In this document: positions 13,981 through 21,846 of the stretch, in pieces
Position numbering within the stretch: position 1 is the first letter of the stretch
Layout: each line of letters opens with the position of its first letter
Source: Methylobacterium sp.
GTDB lineage: Bacteria; Pseudomonadota; Alphaproteobacteria; Rhizobiales; Beijerinckiaceae
DNA: 43,422 nucleotides
Direction of reading: 5' to 3'
NCBI GenBank assembly: GCA_020252645.1
Contig: JADCCN010000016.1
Span: forward strand, 1-43,422
Notes under the pieces: model-generated
The model's input: the letters and a program-made list of their open reading frames with translations, nothing else
Database searches by the model: none
Told to the model about the DNA's origin: nothing
Position numbers and translations under genes: made by a program

Positions 13981-16152
13981 ATGAACGCGCCTTTCTCGCT
14001 CTCCCGCCGCTCCATCCTCAAGGGTGCCGCCGCTTCGGCCGGGGCCTTCACGCTCGGTTTCGCCGTGCCGTTTTCCGCAGCTGAAGCTCAGGCCGGCACG
14101 CCGGAAATCAACGCCTGGGTGGTGATCCACCCGGATGATCGGATCATCGTCCGCATCGCCCGCTCCGAGATGGGGCAGGGCACGCTGACGGGCCTCGCGC
14201 AGCTCGTGGCGGAGGAACTCGAGGCCGATTGGTCGAAGGTCGGCTGGGAGTACCCGACTCCCGGCGAGAACCTGAAGCGCAATCGCGTCTGGCGGAATTT
14301 CTCCACCGGTGGGTCGCGCGGCATCCGCGAGAGCCATCAATATGTCCGCGAAGGCGGGGCAGCCGCGCGAATCATGCTGGTGCAGGCGGCAGCGAATGCC
14401 TGGAGCGTTCCGGCCTCCGAATGCCGGGCCGCGAAGAGCGTCATCACCCATATGCCCAGCGGCCGCACGGCGACCTATGGCGCGGTGGCTGCGGCGGCCG
14501 CCAAGCTCGAGCCGCCCAGGGAAGTGACGCTCAAGGACCCCAAGACCTGGACCATCATCGGCCATTCCGTGAATCGGCTCGACACGGTCGACAAGCTTAA
14601 CGGCAAGCAGGTCTATGGCGCGGATATCAGGCTGCCGGGCATGCTCAATGCCGCGATCAGGGCTTGCCCGGTTTTCGGCGGCAAGATCGCAAGCCTCGAT
14701 GCTGCGAAGATCATGGGCATGCCGGGCGTGAAGAAGGTGGTGCAGGTCAATCCGCACAGCGTCGCGGTGGTCGCCGAGACCTGGTGGCAGGCGAAGACCG
14801 CGCTCGATGCCCTGCCGATCATCTGGGATAACGGCCCCCATGCCAATGCCTCCTCGGAGACCATCGCGGCGATGCTGCATGATGGCCTTGAGGCCGAGCA
14901 GGCTTTCGAAGGCAACAAGGCGGGCGAAGCCAGGGCTGCGATTGCGGGGGCGGCGAAGAAGATCGAGGCCACCTATTCCTACCCGTTCCAGAACCATGCC
15001 TGCATGGAACCTATGAACGCGACCGCGCTCTGGACGCCTGAGAAATGCGAGGTCTGGTGCCCCACGCAGAACGGCGAATCGGCGCTCGCCGCGGCCATCG
15101 AGGCCTCCGGCCTGCCGGCAGCAAGATGCGACGTGCACAAGCTGCATCTCGGCGGCGGCTTCGGCCGGCGCGGCCGCTCGGATTTTGTCACCCAGGCGGT
15201 TCTCATCGCCAAGGAGATGCCCGGTATTCCCGTGAAGCTCCTTTGGAGTCGCGAGGAGGATATGCTTCAAGGCACCTACCACCCGATCACCATGGCGCGG
15301 ATGGTGGGCGGGCTCGACAAGGACGGGAACCTCGCTGGCCTCCACATGCGCATTTCCGGCCAGTCGATCCTCGCGGGCGTGAACCCGCAGGGCCTGCAGA
15401 ATGGCCGCGACCCGGTGGTGTTCCAGGGTCTCAATCCGGGAGGGGCGGAAGGCCCGTTCGGCTACGGCATCCCGAACCTCCTGATCGACCATGCCATGCG
15501 CAACCCGCATGTGCCGCCGGGCTTCTGGCGCGGGGTGAACCTCAACCAGAACGCCATTTATGTTGAATGCTTCATGGATGAACTCGCGCATGCGGCGGGT
15601 GTCGATCCGCTGGAATTCCGCCGCAGGCTCATGAAGAACTCGCCGAAGCATCTCGCGGTGCTGGAAGCGGCGGCGAAGGGCATCGGCTGGGGCGCGCCCT
15701 CCCGGCCGGGCACGGCGAAGGGCCTCGCGCAGATCATGGGCTTCGGCTCCTATGTGGCAGCGGCAGCCGAGGTTTCCGTGTCGAATGCGGGAGAGATCAA
15801 GGTCCATCGCATCGTTGCGGCCACCAATCCCGGCCATGTGGTGAACCCGGACCAGGTGGCGGCACAGGTCGAGGGCTCGTTCGTCTATGGCCTCTCGGCG
15901 GCGTTCCATCAGGAATGCACGGTGAAGGGCGGGCGGATCGTCGAGGAGAATTTCGACACCTATCCGGCCATGCGCATGGCCGAAATGCCGAAGGTCGAGA
16001 GCATTCTTCTCCCCTCCGGCGATTTCTGGGGCGGGGTGGGCGAACCCACCATCGCGGTGGCAGCCCCTGCGGTGATGAACGCGATCTTCGCCGCCACGGG
16101 CAAGCGCGTGCGCTCGCTGCCGCTGAAGAATGCGGATCTGCGCCGCGCATGA
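13981..16152 (+). CDS. Molybdopterin large subunit, IorB-type, Tat-exported
   Basis: This is the catalytic subunit of an IorB-like xanthine-dehydrogenase-family hydroxylase. The 723-residue product starts with a Tat signal (LSRRSILKGAAASAGAF, then AEAQ, about 6-38), so it acts in the periplasm. Molybdopterin-binding blocks include EMGQGTLTGLAQLVAEEL, LHLGGGFGRRGRSDF and FWRGVNLNQNA. The likely catalytic Glu is Glu688 in GGVGEPTI. It lacks the N-terminal FeS domain, which is the separate upstream gene. Its stop overlaps the start of soxX (ATGA). Such enzymes usually pass electrons to a c-type cytochrome; here the neighbouring cytochromes are SoxX and SoxA homologues. Confidence 0.88.
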   Translation: MNAPFSLSRRSILKGAAASAGAFTLGFAVPFSAAEAQAGTPEINAWVVIHPDDRIIVRIARSEMGQGTLTGLAQLVAEELEADWSKVGWEYPTPGENLKRNRVWRNFSTGGSRGIRESHQYVREGGAAARIMLVQAAANAWSVPASECRAAKSVITHMPSGRTATYGAVAAAAAKLEPPREVTLKDPKTWTIIGHSVNRLDTVDKLNGKQVYGADIRLPGMLNAAIRACPVFGGKIASLDAAKIMGMPGVKKVVQVNPHSVAVVAETWWQAKTALDALPIIWDNGPHANASSETIAAMLHDGLEAEQAFEGNKAGEARAAIAGAAKKIEATYSYPFQNHACMEPMNATALWTPEKCEVWCPTQNGESALAAAIEASGLPAARCDVHKLHLGGGFGRRGRSDFVTQAVLIAKEMPGIPVKLLWSREEDMLQGTYHPITMARMVGGLDKDGNLAGLHMRISGQSILAGVNPQGLQNGRDPVVFQGLNPGGAEGPFGYGIPNLLIDHAMRNPHVPPGFWRGVNLNQNAIYVECFMDELAHAAGVDPLEFRRRLMKNSPKHLAVLEAAAKGIGWGAPSRPGTAKGLAQIMGFGSYVAAAAEVSVSNAGEIKVHRIVAATNPGHVVNPDQVAAQVEGSFVYGLSAAFHQECTVKGGRIVEENFDTYPAMRMAEMPKVESILLPSGDFWGGVGEPTIAVAAPAVMNAIFAATGKRVRSLPLKNADLRRA

Positions 16153-16604
16153 GGCGTGGCGCAGGTGCCTTCGGCCTTGCGGCAATGCTGGTTCTGCCAG
16201 CGGCGGCGCAAGGGCCGGTGGCCGGCAAGGCGATGGAACATGGCGCGGTGCCGGAAGCGGCGCCGCTCGCCACGTCGCGTCCGGCGGATCCCGCCAATGG
16301 GCGGAAGATCGTGGTGGAACGGCGGCGCGGCTTCTGCCTGCTCTGCCATTCGGGACCGTTCCCGGAGGCGCGTTTCCACGGCGATCTCGCGCCGAGCCTC
16401 GCCGGCACGGGTTCGCGCTGGACGGAAGGGCAGTTGCGGGCACGCCTGATCGACAGCACGGCGATCAACGCCGAAACCATCATGCCGCCCTATTTCCGAA
16501 CCGGGGGCGGGAACCGGATCGGCCCTGTCTTTATCGGCAAACCGATCCTGACTGCGGAGGAGATCGAGGATGTCACGGCCTTTCTCACCACTCTCCGGGA
16601 TTGA
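16149..16604 (+). CDS. soxX: SoxX-like monohaem cytochrome c
   Basis: SoxX is the small haem subunit of the SoxAX complex, which oxidatively couples thiosulfate to a cysteine of SoxYZ in the periplasm. The 151-residue product has a signal peptide (MRRGAGAFGLAAMLVLPAAAQ). It has one haem site CLLCH (63-67) in GFCLLCHSGPFPE and the axial Met112 in AETIMPPYFR, ending AEEIEDVTAFLTTLR. These blocks match SoxX closely. The start overlaps the upstream Mo-hydroxylase stop, and the 3' end overlaps soxY by 35 bases, so all are one transcription unit. Confidence 0.85.
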   Translation: MRRGAGAFGLAAMLVLPAAAQGPVAGKAMEHGAVPEAAPLATSRPADPANGRKIVVERRRGFCLLCHSGPFPEARFHGDLAPSLAGTGSRWTEGQLRARLIDSTAINAETIMPPYFRTGGGNRIGPVFIGKPILTAEEIEDVTAFLTTLRD

Positions 16605-17043
16605 ACTCGACCGTCGGGCGCTGATGGGCGCGGGCGCGGCTTTCGTCACCGCGCTTGCGATTTCCCCGGTTCGCGCGAGCCCGGAAATGGCGGCGGCGAT
16701 CCGCGGGTTCACCGGCGGGGTCGAGCCGAAAACCGGCAAGGTGACGCTCGATATCGCGCCGCTGGTCGAGAACGGCAATGCCGTGGGCGTGGAGGTGAAG
16801 GTCGATCACCCCATGAAGCCCGAGAGCTTCGTGAGCGAGATCGCGCTTCTGACCGAGAAGAACCCCTCGCCGGATGTCGCGGTGTTCCACCTCACCCCGC
16901 ATTCCGGCCGCGCCCATGTGGTGACGCGCATGCGGCTCGCCACAACGCAGCATGTGACGGCGCTCGCCCGCCTTTCCGATGGCAGCTGCTGGCAGGAAAC
17001 GCGCGAGGTGATCGTCACCATCGCCGCCTGCACCGAAGATTGA
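16570..17043 (+). CDS. soxY: SoxY-like sulfur carrier subunit
   Basis: SoxY carries sulfur intermediates on a C-terminal cysteine while the Sox enzymes work on them. The 157-residue product has a Tat-like leader (DRRALMGAGAAFVTALA) and the beta-sandwich typical of SoxY. The carrier arm is unusual: the family generally ends GGCGG or similar, whereas this ends VTIAACTED. Cys154 is kept, but the glycines around it are replaced and three polar residues follow. The ATG at 16570 lies within soxX; later candidate starts would lose the twin-arginine signal. soxZ follows after 10 bases. Confidence 0.82.
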   Translation: MSRPFSPLSGIELDRRALMGAGAAFVTALAISPVRASPEMAAAIRGFTGGVEPKTGKVTLDIAPLVENGNAVGVEVKVDHPMKPESFVSEIALLTEKNPSPDVAVFHLTPHSGRAHVVTRMRLATTQHVTALARLSDGSCWQETREVIVTIAACTED

Positions 17044-17053
17044 GGAGGCGCGC

Positions 17054-17380
17054 ATGACCACCGCCATGATCCTCGTGCCGCGCACGCCCATCCGCTCCGG
17101 CGATGTGGTGATGCTCAAGGCCATGATCAGCCACCCGATGGAAACGGGCTATCGGCGCAGCGAGAAGGGCGAGGAAATTCCGCGCAACATCATCCGCCGG
17201 ATGATCTGCCGCTATGATGGCGTGGAGGTTTTCTCGGTCGACATGCATCAGGCGATTGCCGCCAACCCCTTCATGTCCTTCGGCGTGGTCGCCACCAGAT
17301 CCGGGCCGGTGGAATTCGAATGGGTGGGCGATAACGGCTTCCGCCATCGCCAGAGCGCGCAACTTAACGTGACGGGATAG
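17054..17380 (+). CDS. soxZ: SoxZ-like partner of SoxY
   Basis: SoxZ forms the SoxYZ heterodimer and helps position the carrier cysteine. The 108-residue product shows the family blocks GDVVMLKAMISHPMETGYRR, FSVDMHQAIAANPFMSF and GPVEFEWVGDNG. There is no signal peptide, as is usual, since SoxZ is exported together with SoxY. GAGGAGG precedes the ATG. Confidence 0.88.
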   Translation: MTTAMILVPRTPIRSGDVVMLKAMISHPMETGYRRSEKGEEIPRNIIRRMICRYDGVEVFSVDMHQAIAANPFMSFGVVATRSGPVEFEWVGDNGFRHRQSAQLNVTG

Positions 17381-17384
17381 GCCG

Positions 17385-18158
17385 TTGCGGGTTTTCATTC
17401 TCGCTGTTCTCTCGGCTTTCGCCGCGCATGCCGCCCTCGCGCAGGGCATTGCCCCAGAGGAAAGGCGATCCGGCTTCGAGACGATGGGACCGGAGGCGCA
17501 GGCAATGCAGCGCGACGATTTCGCGAACCCCGCGATGCTCGGCGTGGCGGCTGGGGAGGCGGCCTGGAATCGCCCGCCGGAGAATGGCAAGCCCGCCTGT
17601 TCCGGCTGCCATGGCGATATCAACGGCTCGATGCGCGGCGTGGATGCGCGCTACCCTGCGCGCAACGCGGTGAATGGCGCGGTGCTCGATCTTCCGGGGC
17701 GAATCCAGCTCTGCCGGAGCCAGCATCAGGCGCTCACGCCCGAGCCGCGCGAGAGTGCGGCCCTTCTGGCCTTACAGGCGGCGATCGCGCTGCGCTCGCG
17801 CGGGATGCCGGTCGAGGCGCCATCGGCGCGGGGGCTGTCGGATGCAGTGGCGCGGGGCGAGATGCTCTATCGCCAGCGGCTGGGGCAGCTCAACCTCTCC
17901 TGCGCGCAATGCCATGATGACCATTGGGGCCGGTCGCTCGGCGGCACGCGCATTCCGCAGGGCCATCCCACGGGCTATCCGCTCTTCCGGCTGGAATGGC
18001 AGGCTCTCGGTTCGCTGCAGCGCCGCCTGCGCAATTGCTTCACCGGGGTGCGGGCGGAGCCGTTCCCGGCGGGCGCTTCCGAATGGATCGACCTCGAGAT
18101 CTACCTGCGCGAGCGTGCCGCCGGCATGGCGAGTGATGCGCCGGCCGTGCGGCCATGA
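17385..18158 (+). CDS. soxA: SoxA-like dihaem cytochrome c
   Basis: SoxA is the catalytic haem subunit of SoxAX (L-cysteine S-thiosulfotransferase) in the periplasm. The 257-residue product starts with a TTG (MRVFILAVLSAFAAHAALAQ signal peptide). It has two haem sites, CSGCH (72-76) and CAQCH (173-177), so it is the dihaem type. The active-site cysteine ligand is Cys218 in RRLRNCFTGVRAEPF. LFRLEWQALGSLQRRL is a typical SoxA block. The residues needed for thiosulfate coupling are present. No soxB, soxCD or soxW lies in the window. Confidence 0.88.
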   Translation: MRVFILAVLSAFAAHAALAQGIAPEERRSGFETMGPEAQAMQRDDFANPAMLGVAAGEAAWNRPPENGKPACSGCHGDINGSMRGVDARYPARNAVNGAVLDLPGRIQLCRSQHQALTPEPRESAALLALQAAIALRSRGMPVEAPSARGLSDAVARGEMLYRQRLGQLNLSCAQCHDDHWGRSLGGTRIPQGHPTGYPLFRLEWQALGSLQRRLRNCFTGVRAEPFPAGASEWIDLEIYLRERAAGMASDAPAVRP

Positions 18159-18162
18159 GCGG

Positions 18163-18693
18163 TCAGCGGATGAACTGGTCGATATAGCCTTCGCCGAGGC
18201 CGTTCGTGGCGTAATGCTTCCGGCATTTGTCGATACGCGTGAACACGTCATCGAAGCCGGTGCAATTGCCGTCGGGGTCGCAATAGATCATCGCGCCATT
18301 GACCTGAAACAGCGTGATCATCTCCTCGACATGCGGATCGACCACCAGGGTGTGGGTTTCGCCCGGCGCCTCATAGACATAGGAGCCTTCGGTCGCGACC
18401 CAGTCATGTTCGAGATAGCGCCATTGGCCCTTGAGCACATAGCCATGCACGGGCTGCGGGTGGCGATGGCGCGAGAGAACACCGGCGCGGCGCACGCGCA
18501 GCAGGTTGACCCAGTAGCCGCGACTGGCCGACATGCAGAGCGGGCGGAACCAGACATTGTCATCCACCGGCACCCAGATGCGCTCATCCTGCGGGATGAC
18601 ATTCGGGACCACCAATTCGGGCGGGCTCTCCTTCGGCATGGGGTGCCGATAGGGCAGCCACTTGTCGGAATCGGGTGGAACGGGCGCGGTCAT
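18163..18693 (-). CDS. Cupin protein of the 2,4'-dihydroxyacetophenone dioxygenase family
   Basis: This 176-residue single-domain cupin matches the family named after 2,4'-dihydroxyacetophenone dioxygenase, a non-haem iron enzyme that cleaves a C-C bond of a hydroxyacetophenone. Metal-binding histidines are likely those in SRHRHPQPVHGYVLKGQWRY, with another in APGETHTLVV. The substrate is unproven: family members also include ChrR-type regulators. It is the last gene of a three-gene minus-strand unit, 17 bases after an SDR gene, and its stop lies 4 bases from that of soxA (convergent). Confidence 0.7.
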   Translation of the reverse strand: MTAPVPPDSDKWLPYRHPMPKESPPELVVPNVIPQDERIWVPVDDNVWFRPLCMSASRGYWVNLLRVRRAGVLSRHRHPQPVHGYVLKGQWRYLEHDWVATEGSYVYEAPGETHTLVVDPHVEEMITLFQVNGAMIYCDPDGNCTGFDDVFTRIDKCRKHYATNGLGEGYIDQFIR

Positions 18694-18710
18694 GGCAGGT
18701 TCCTTCGGGG

Positions 18711-19424
18711 TCAGAGGGTGAGATAGCCGCCATCGATCGGCAGGATGGCGCCGGTGATGAAGCGTGCGGCATCGGAGGCAAGAAACACCACGGCGCCCGC
18801 CAAGTCGGCCGGCTGGCCCCAGCGTTTCATCGGCGTGCGGTCGAGAATCGGGGCGGAGCGGGCAGGGTCCTCCACCAGCGGTCGGGTGAGGTCGGTCTCG
18901 ATCCAGCCCGGCGCGATGGCATTCACGCGGATGCCCTCTGCCGCCCAGGCCGCCGCGAGGCTCTTGGTGAGTTGCCCGATGCCGCCCTTCGAGGCGGAAT
19001 AGCCCGGCACGAAGGGCGAGCCCTGGAAGGTGAGCATCGAGGCCGTGTTGACGATCGTCCCGCCGGCTGTCGCGAGCAAAGGCCGCGCCTGAAGGCAGCA
19101 GCGCATCGTGCCGACGAGATTGACCTCAAGCGTTTGCCGGAAGGCCTCGATCTCGAATTCCCTGCCGCCGCGCTGGATGGTGCCCGCGCAATTGACGAGG
19201 AGATCGAGCCGCTCCAGCCCGGCAAACGCGGATGCAACGGAATCATCGCGCGTGACGTCCATGGCCCGCGTGCGGATGGCGGGATCGGGCGCGAAGGCCG
19301 CGCATTCCGCTTCCGTCAGCCCCGTTGCGACCACCGCATAACCCGCGGCGGCAAGGGCCCGGCTGATGCCCTCGCCGATGCCGCGCGTGCCGCCGGTGAC
19401 AAGGGCGACCGGTCTCGTGGCCAT
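18711..19424 (-). CDS. Short-chain dehydrogenase/reductase (3-oxoacyl reductase-like)
   Basis: This 237-residue Rossmann-fold oxidoreductase has the cofactor motif VTGGTRGIGEG (near 9-19), the structural LVNCAGT, and the catalytic Tyr-Lys pair in PGYSASKGG. It ends FITGAILPIDGGY. The ATG at 19424 is chosen as it starts MATRPVALVTGG; an upstream ATG at 19481 lies in the neighbouring gene. Substrate unknown. It is sandwiched between a second SDR (1-base gap) and the cupin. Confidence 0.85.
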   Translation of the reverse strand: MATRPVALVTGGTRGIGEGISRALAAAGYAVVATGLTEAECAAFAPDPAIRTRAMDVTRDDSVASAFAGLERLDLLVNCAGTIQRGGREFEIEAFRQTLEVNLVGTMRCCLQARPLLATAGGTIVNTASMLTFQGSPFVPGYSASKGGIGQLTKSLAAAWAAEGIRVNAIAPGWIETDLTRPLVEDPARSAPILDRTPMKRWGQPADLAGAVVFLASDAARFITGAILPIDGGYLTL

Positions 19425-19425
19425 T

Positions 19426-20178
19426 TCAATAGGTTCCGCGCCCGCCGGAAATATCGAAGACCGCGCCGGTCGAGAACGCACAATCCTCCGAGGCGAGCCA
19501 GCAGGCCATGGCGGCGATCTCGTCCACCTGCACGAAGCGGCCCATCGGGATTTTCGAGAGCATGAACTGGATGAATTCGGGCTTCATCTGGTCGAAGATC
19601 GCGGTCTTTGCAGCGGCCGGCGTGATGCAATTGACGAGGATGTTCGAGGTTGCCAATTCCTTCCCGAGGGATTTCGTGAGCGCGATCAGCCCTGCTTTCG
19701 AGGCGGAATAATGCGAGGCGTTGGGGTTGCCCTCCTTGCCGGCGATGGAGGCGATGTTGACGATTCGTCCGTAGCCGCCCTTCAGCATTTCCGGCACCAC
19801 GGCGCGGCAGACGAGATAGGGCGCGACGAGGTTCACTTCGATCACCTGCCGCCAGACCGCCGGCTCCAGCTCCCACAATTTCGCGTTGCCGCCGGTGATG
19901 CCGGCATTGTTGACGAGCACGTCGATACGCCCGTGGCGGGCCATGACCTGCGCTGTGGCCATGGCGACGGAGGCTTCTTCCGTGAGCTCCACCTGATCGG
20001 TCGTCACCGGTCCCAGCGTGCCGAGTGCGGCGGCCGCCTCGGCCAGGGCCGCCTCGTCGATGTCCCAGAGCACGGCCGTGCCGCCCGAACGCAGCAGACG
20101 CTCCGCGATGGCATGGCCGATGCCGCGCGCACCCCCGGTGATGATCGCCACGCGATTGCGCAAGTCCAGCTGGTTCAT
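19426..20178 (-). CDS. Short-chain dehydrogenase/reductase
   Basis: This 250-residue SDR has IITGGARGIGHAIAERLL near the N-terminus, VNNAGITGG, the catalytic HYSASKAG, and a C-terminus ending FSTGAVFDISGGRGTY. It is a paralogue of the following SDR but not closely so. It is the first gene of the minus-strand unit and faces the ABC binding-protein gene across a 286-base spacer. A role in the same catabolic pathway is inferred from that divergent layout only. Confidence 0.85.
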   Translation of the reverse strand: MNQLDLRNRVAIITGGARGIGHAIAERLLRSGGTAVLWDIDEAALAEAAAALGTLGPVTTDQVELTEEASVAMATAQVMARHGRIDVLVNNAGITGGNAKLWELEPAVWRQVIEVNLVAPYLVCRAVVPEMLKGGYGRIVNIASIAGKEGNPNASHYSASKAGLIALTKSLGKELATSNILVNCITPAAAKTAIFDQMKPEFIQFMLSKIPMGRFVQVDEIAAMACWLASEDCAFSTGAVFDISGGRGTY

Positions 20179-20464
20179 TCCGCTCCCCCCGAAATTTCCC
20201 GGCGATGTCATCGCTTCCCGTCCGGACAGGATAGCGCCATCGCGCGGCCGGGAACAAGGCTTCCCGGCCCCCTGAGCATGCCGAGGCAAGGCGGCTGCTC
20301 CAACATGCGAACACACAAAATGAGACGCTGGGATATGGGCGGTTTCCCTGTTGAACGGCAGCCTTTCCCCGGGGCGCGGCGGAGAACGCGCTCGGGAGGC
20401 GCGCGCAGGCGGGTGACCGGCATTGGAGCCGGCATGTGCTGCCGTGCCACAGGGAGGAACATAC
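20179..20464. other. Divergent intergenic region, SDR unit / ABC binding protein
   Basis: This 286-base spacer separates the minus-strand SDR-cupin unit from the plus-strand catabolic block. It must hold promoters for both. I see no convincing ORF, no TGT-N12-ACA site and no clear operator palindrome. GGGAGGAAC just before 20465 is the ribosome site of the binding-protein gene. Confidence 0.5.
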
Positions 20465-21730
20465 ATGCGCAAGACTTTGCTCGGAGCCGTTGCGATTGCC
20501 GCCCTCATGCTGCCGGGTGCAGCCATGGCACAGGGTGGAACGATCCGGATCGGCGTTCTCGTTGCGCTTGAGGGCGCGTTTGCGACGGGCGGGCAGGATG
20601 CTGTCCGCAACGTCGAACTGGCCCTCAGGGAAGTGAACAACACCATCGCCGGCAAGAAGGTGGAGACGGTGATCGCGCCGACCGACACCAGGCCCGACAC
20701 CGCCGTGCGCATGGCGCGCAAGCTGATCGAGCAGGACAAGGTCGACCTGATCATCGGTCCGCTTTCCGGCTCCGAAGGGATCGCGATGCGCGATTTCGCC
20801 AAAACCATCCCGGACAAGGTGGTGATCAACGGCATTTCCGGCGCGCTCGAGACCACCTGGGTCGACCCCGCACCGAATTTCTACCGCTTCAACCTCGATG
20901 GCGGGCAATGGGGATACGGCCTTGGCTCCCACGCCTTCAAGACCAGGGGCTTCAAGAAGATCGCCACCATCGTCGCGGATTACTCCTTCGGCTACACGAA
21001 CTTCATGGGTTTCGCGGTCGATTACTGCAAGGCGGGCGGTGACATCGTCCAGCGCTTCTGGCAGCCGCTGGGGCAATCGGATTTCGGCGGCATCATCGCG
21101 CAGCTTCCCGAGAATGTGGACGCGATCTATCTGGGCCTCGGCGGCACGGACGCGATCAACTTCCTCAACCAGTACCAGCAGGCCGGCGAGAAGACGCGCC
21201 TGATCGGCGGGACCATCCTCGCCGACCAGACCGTTCTCACCGCGCGCGGCCGGGCGAAGGACGCGCTGAAGGGCACGCCGGTTTCCGGCCCCTTCGCGAC
21301 CGACAACCCCGATCCGGCCTGGACTTCCTACGTGAAGCGCTATCAGGAAGCATGGCCTGCCGCCCAGCGCCTGCCGACGCCCTCGCTCTTCGGCCTCGGC
21401 TACTACACGGCGACCCTCGCGGCGATCAAGGGCCTCGAGACGGCGGGTGGCGACCTCTCGAACGGTCAGGCGAAATTCAAGGACGCCCTAAACAAGCTCC
21501 GGCTCGACAGCCCGGTGGGCAGGATCACGCTGAACGAGAACCGCCAGGCCACCGGCACGGTGTTCATCAACGAGGTCGTCGATGGGCCGGATGGCAACAT
21601 GACCACCAAGATGGTTGCGCGCACTGAAAACGTGACCCAGACCCTGGGCATGACGGCGGAGCAGTTCCGCGCCCTCGGCCTGCCGTCACGCACGGTCGTG
21701 GATTGCGCCAAGCTGCGCTCGGGCGGCTGA
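20465..21730 (+). CDS. Liv-type ABC transporter periplasmic substrate-binding protein
   Basis: This periplasmic binding protein captures a ligand for the LivHMGF-type importer encoded at 24004-27600. The 421-residue product has a signal peptide (MRKTLLGAVAIAALMLPGAAMA) and a type I periplasmic fold (IRIGVLVALEGAFATGGQDAV, LIIGPLSGSEGIAMRDF). This family binds branched-chain amino acids, amides, urea or aromatic acids; the catabolic neighbours favour an aromatic or other organic acid, but that is inference. The ATG at 20465 follows AGGGAGGAAC. A UUCG-loop terminator follows the gene, fitting higher expression of the binding protein than of the downstream genes. Confidence 0.88.
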   Translation: MRKTLLGAVAIAALMLPGAAMAQGGTIRIGVLVALEGAFATGGQDAVRNVELALREVNNTIAGKKVETVIAPTDTRPDTAVRMARKLIEQDKVDLIIGPLSGSEGIAMRDFAKTIPDKVVINGISGALETTWVDPAPNFYRFNLDGGQWGYGLGSHAFKTRGFKKIATIVADYSFGYTNFMGFAVDYCKAGGDIVQRFWQPLGQSDFGGIIAQLPENVDAIYLGLGGTDAINFLNQYQQAGEKTRLIGGTILADQTVLTARGRAKDALKGTPVSGPFATDNPDPAWTSYVKRYQEAWPAAQRLPTPSLFGLGYYTATLAAIKGLETAGGDLSNGQAKFKDALNKLRLDSPVGRITLNENRQATGTVFINEVVDGPDGNMTTKMVARTENVTQTLGMTAEQFRALGLPSRTVVDCAKLRSGG

Positions 21731-21758
21731 TCCCGCCCCTTCACCGACATCGACAACG

Positions 21759-21786
21759 CGATGGGCCCTTCGGGGTCCATCGTTTT
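21759..21786 (+). terminator. UUCG-tetraloop terminator or attenuator after the binding-protein gene
   Basis: CGATGG-GCCC (21759-21768) pairs with GGGT-CCATCG (21773-21782), a ten-pair stem with one G-U, closed by a TTCG tetraloop and followed by TTTTCTCT. This is a classic intrinsic terminator. As the next genes run in the same direction after 60 bases, it probably reduces rather than abolishes read-through. Confidence 0.82.
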
Positions 21787-21846
21787 CTCTCCTTCGCGAA
21801 GAAACCAAAGGGCGACGTCAGATCGCCCTCGCCGGGAGTGCTGCCG

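Noticed and set aside
13924-16443. Long minus-strand frames opposite iorB, the Tm-1 fusion (26809-29847) and the flotillin (29853-32357)
   Set aside because: They are antisense shadows caused by high-G+C codon bias; their translations are rich in Arg, Ala, Gly and His, lack family motifs, and oppose genes with clear homology.
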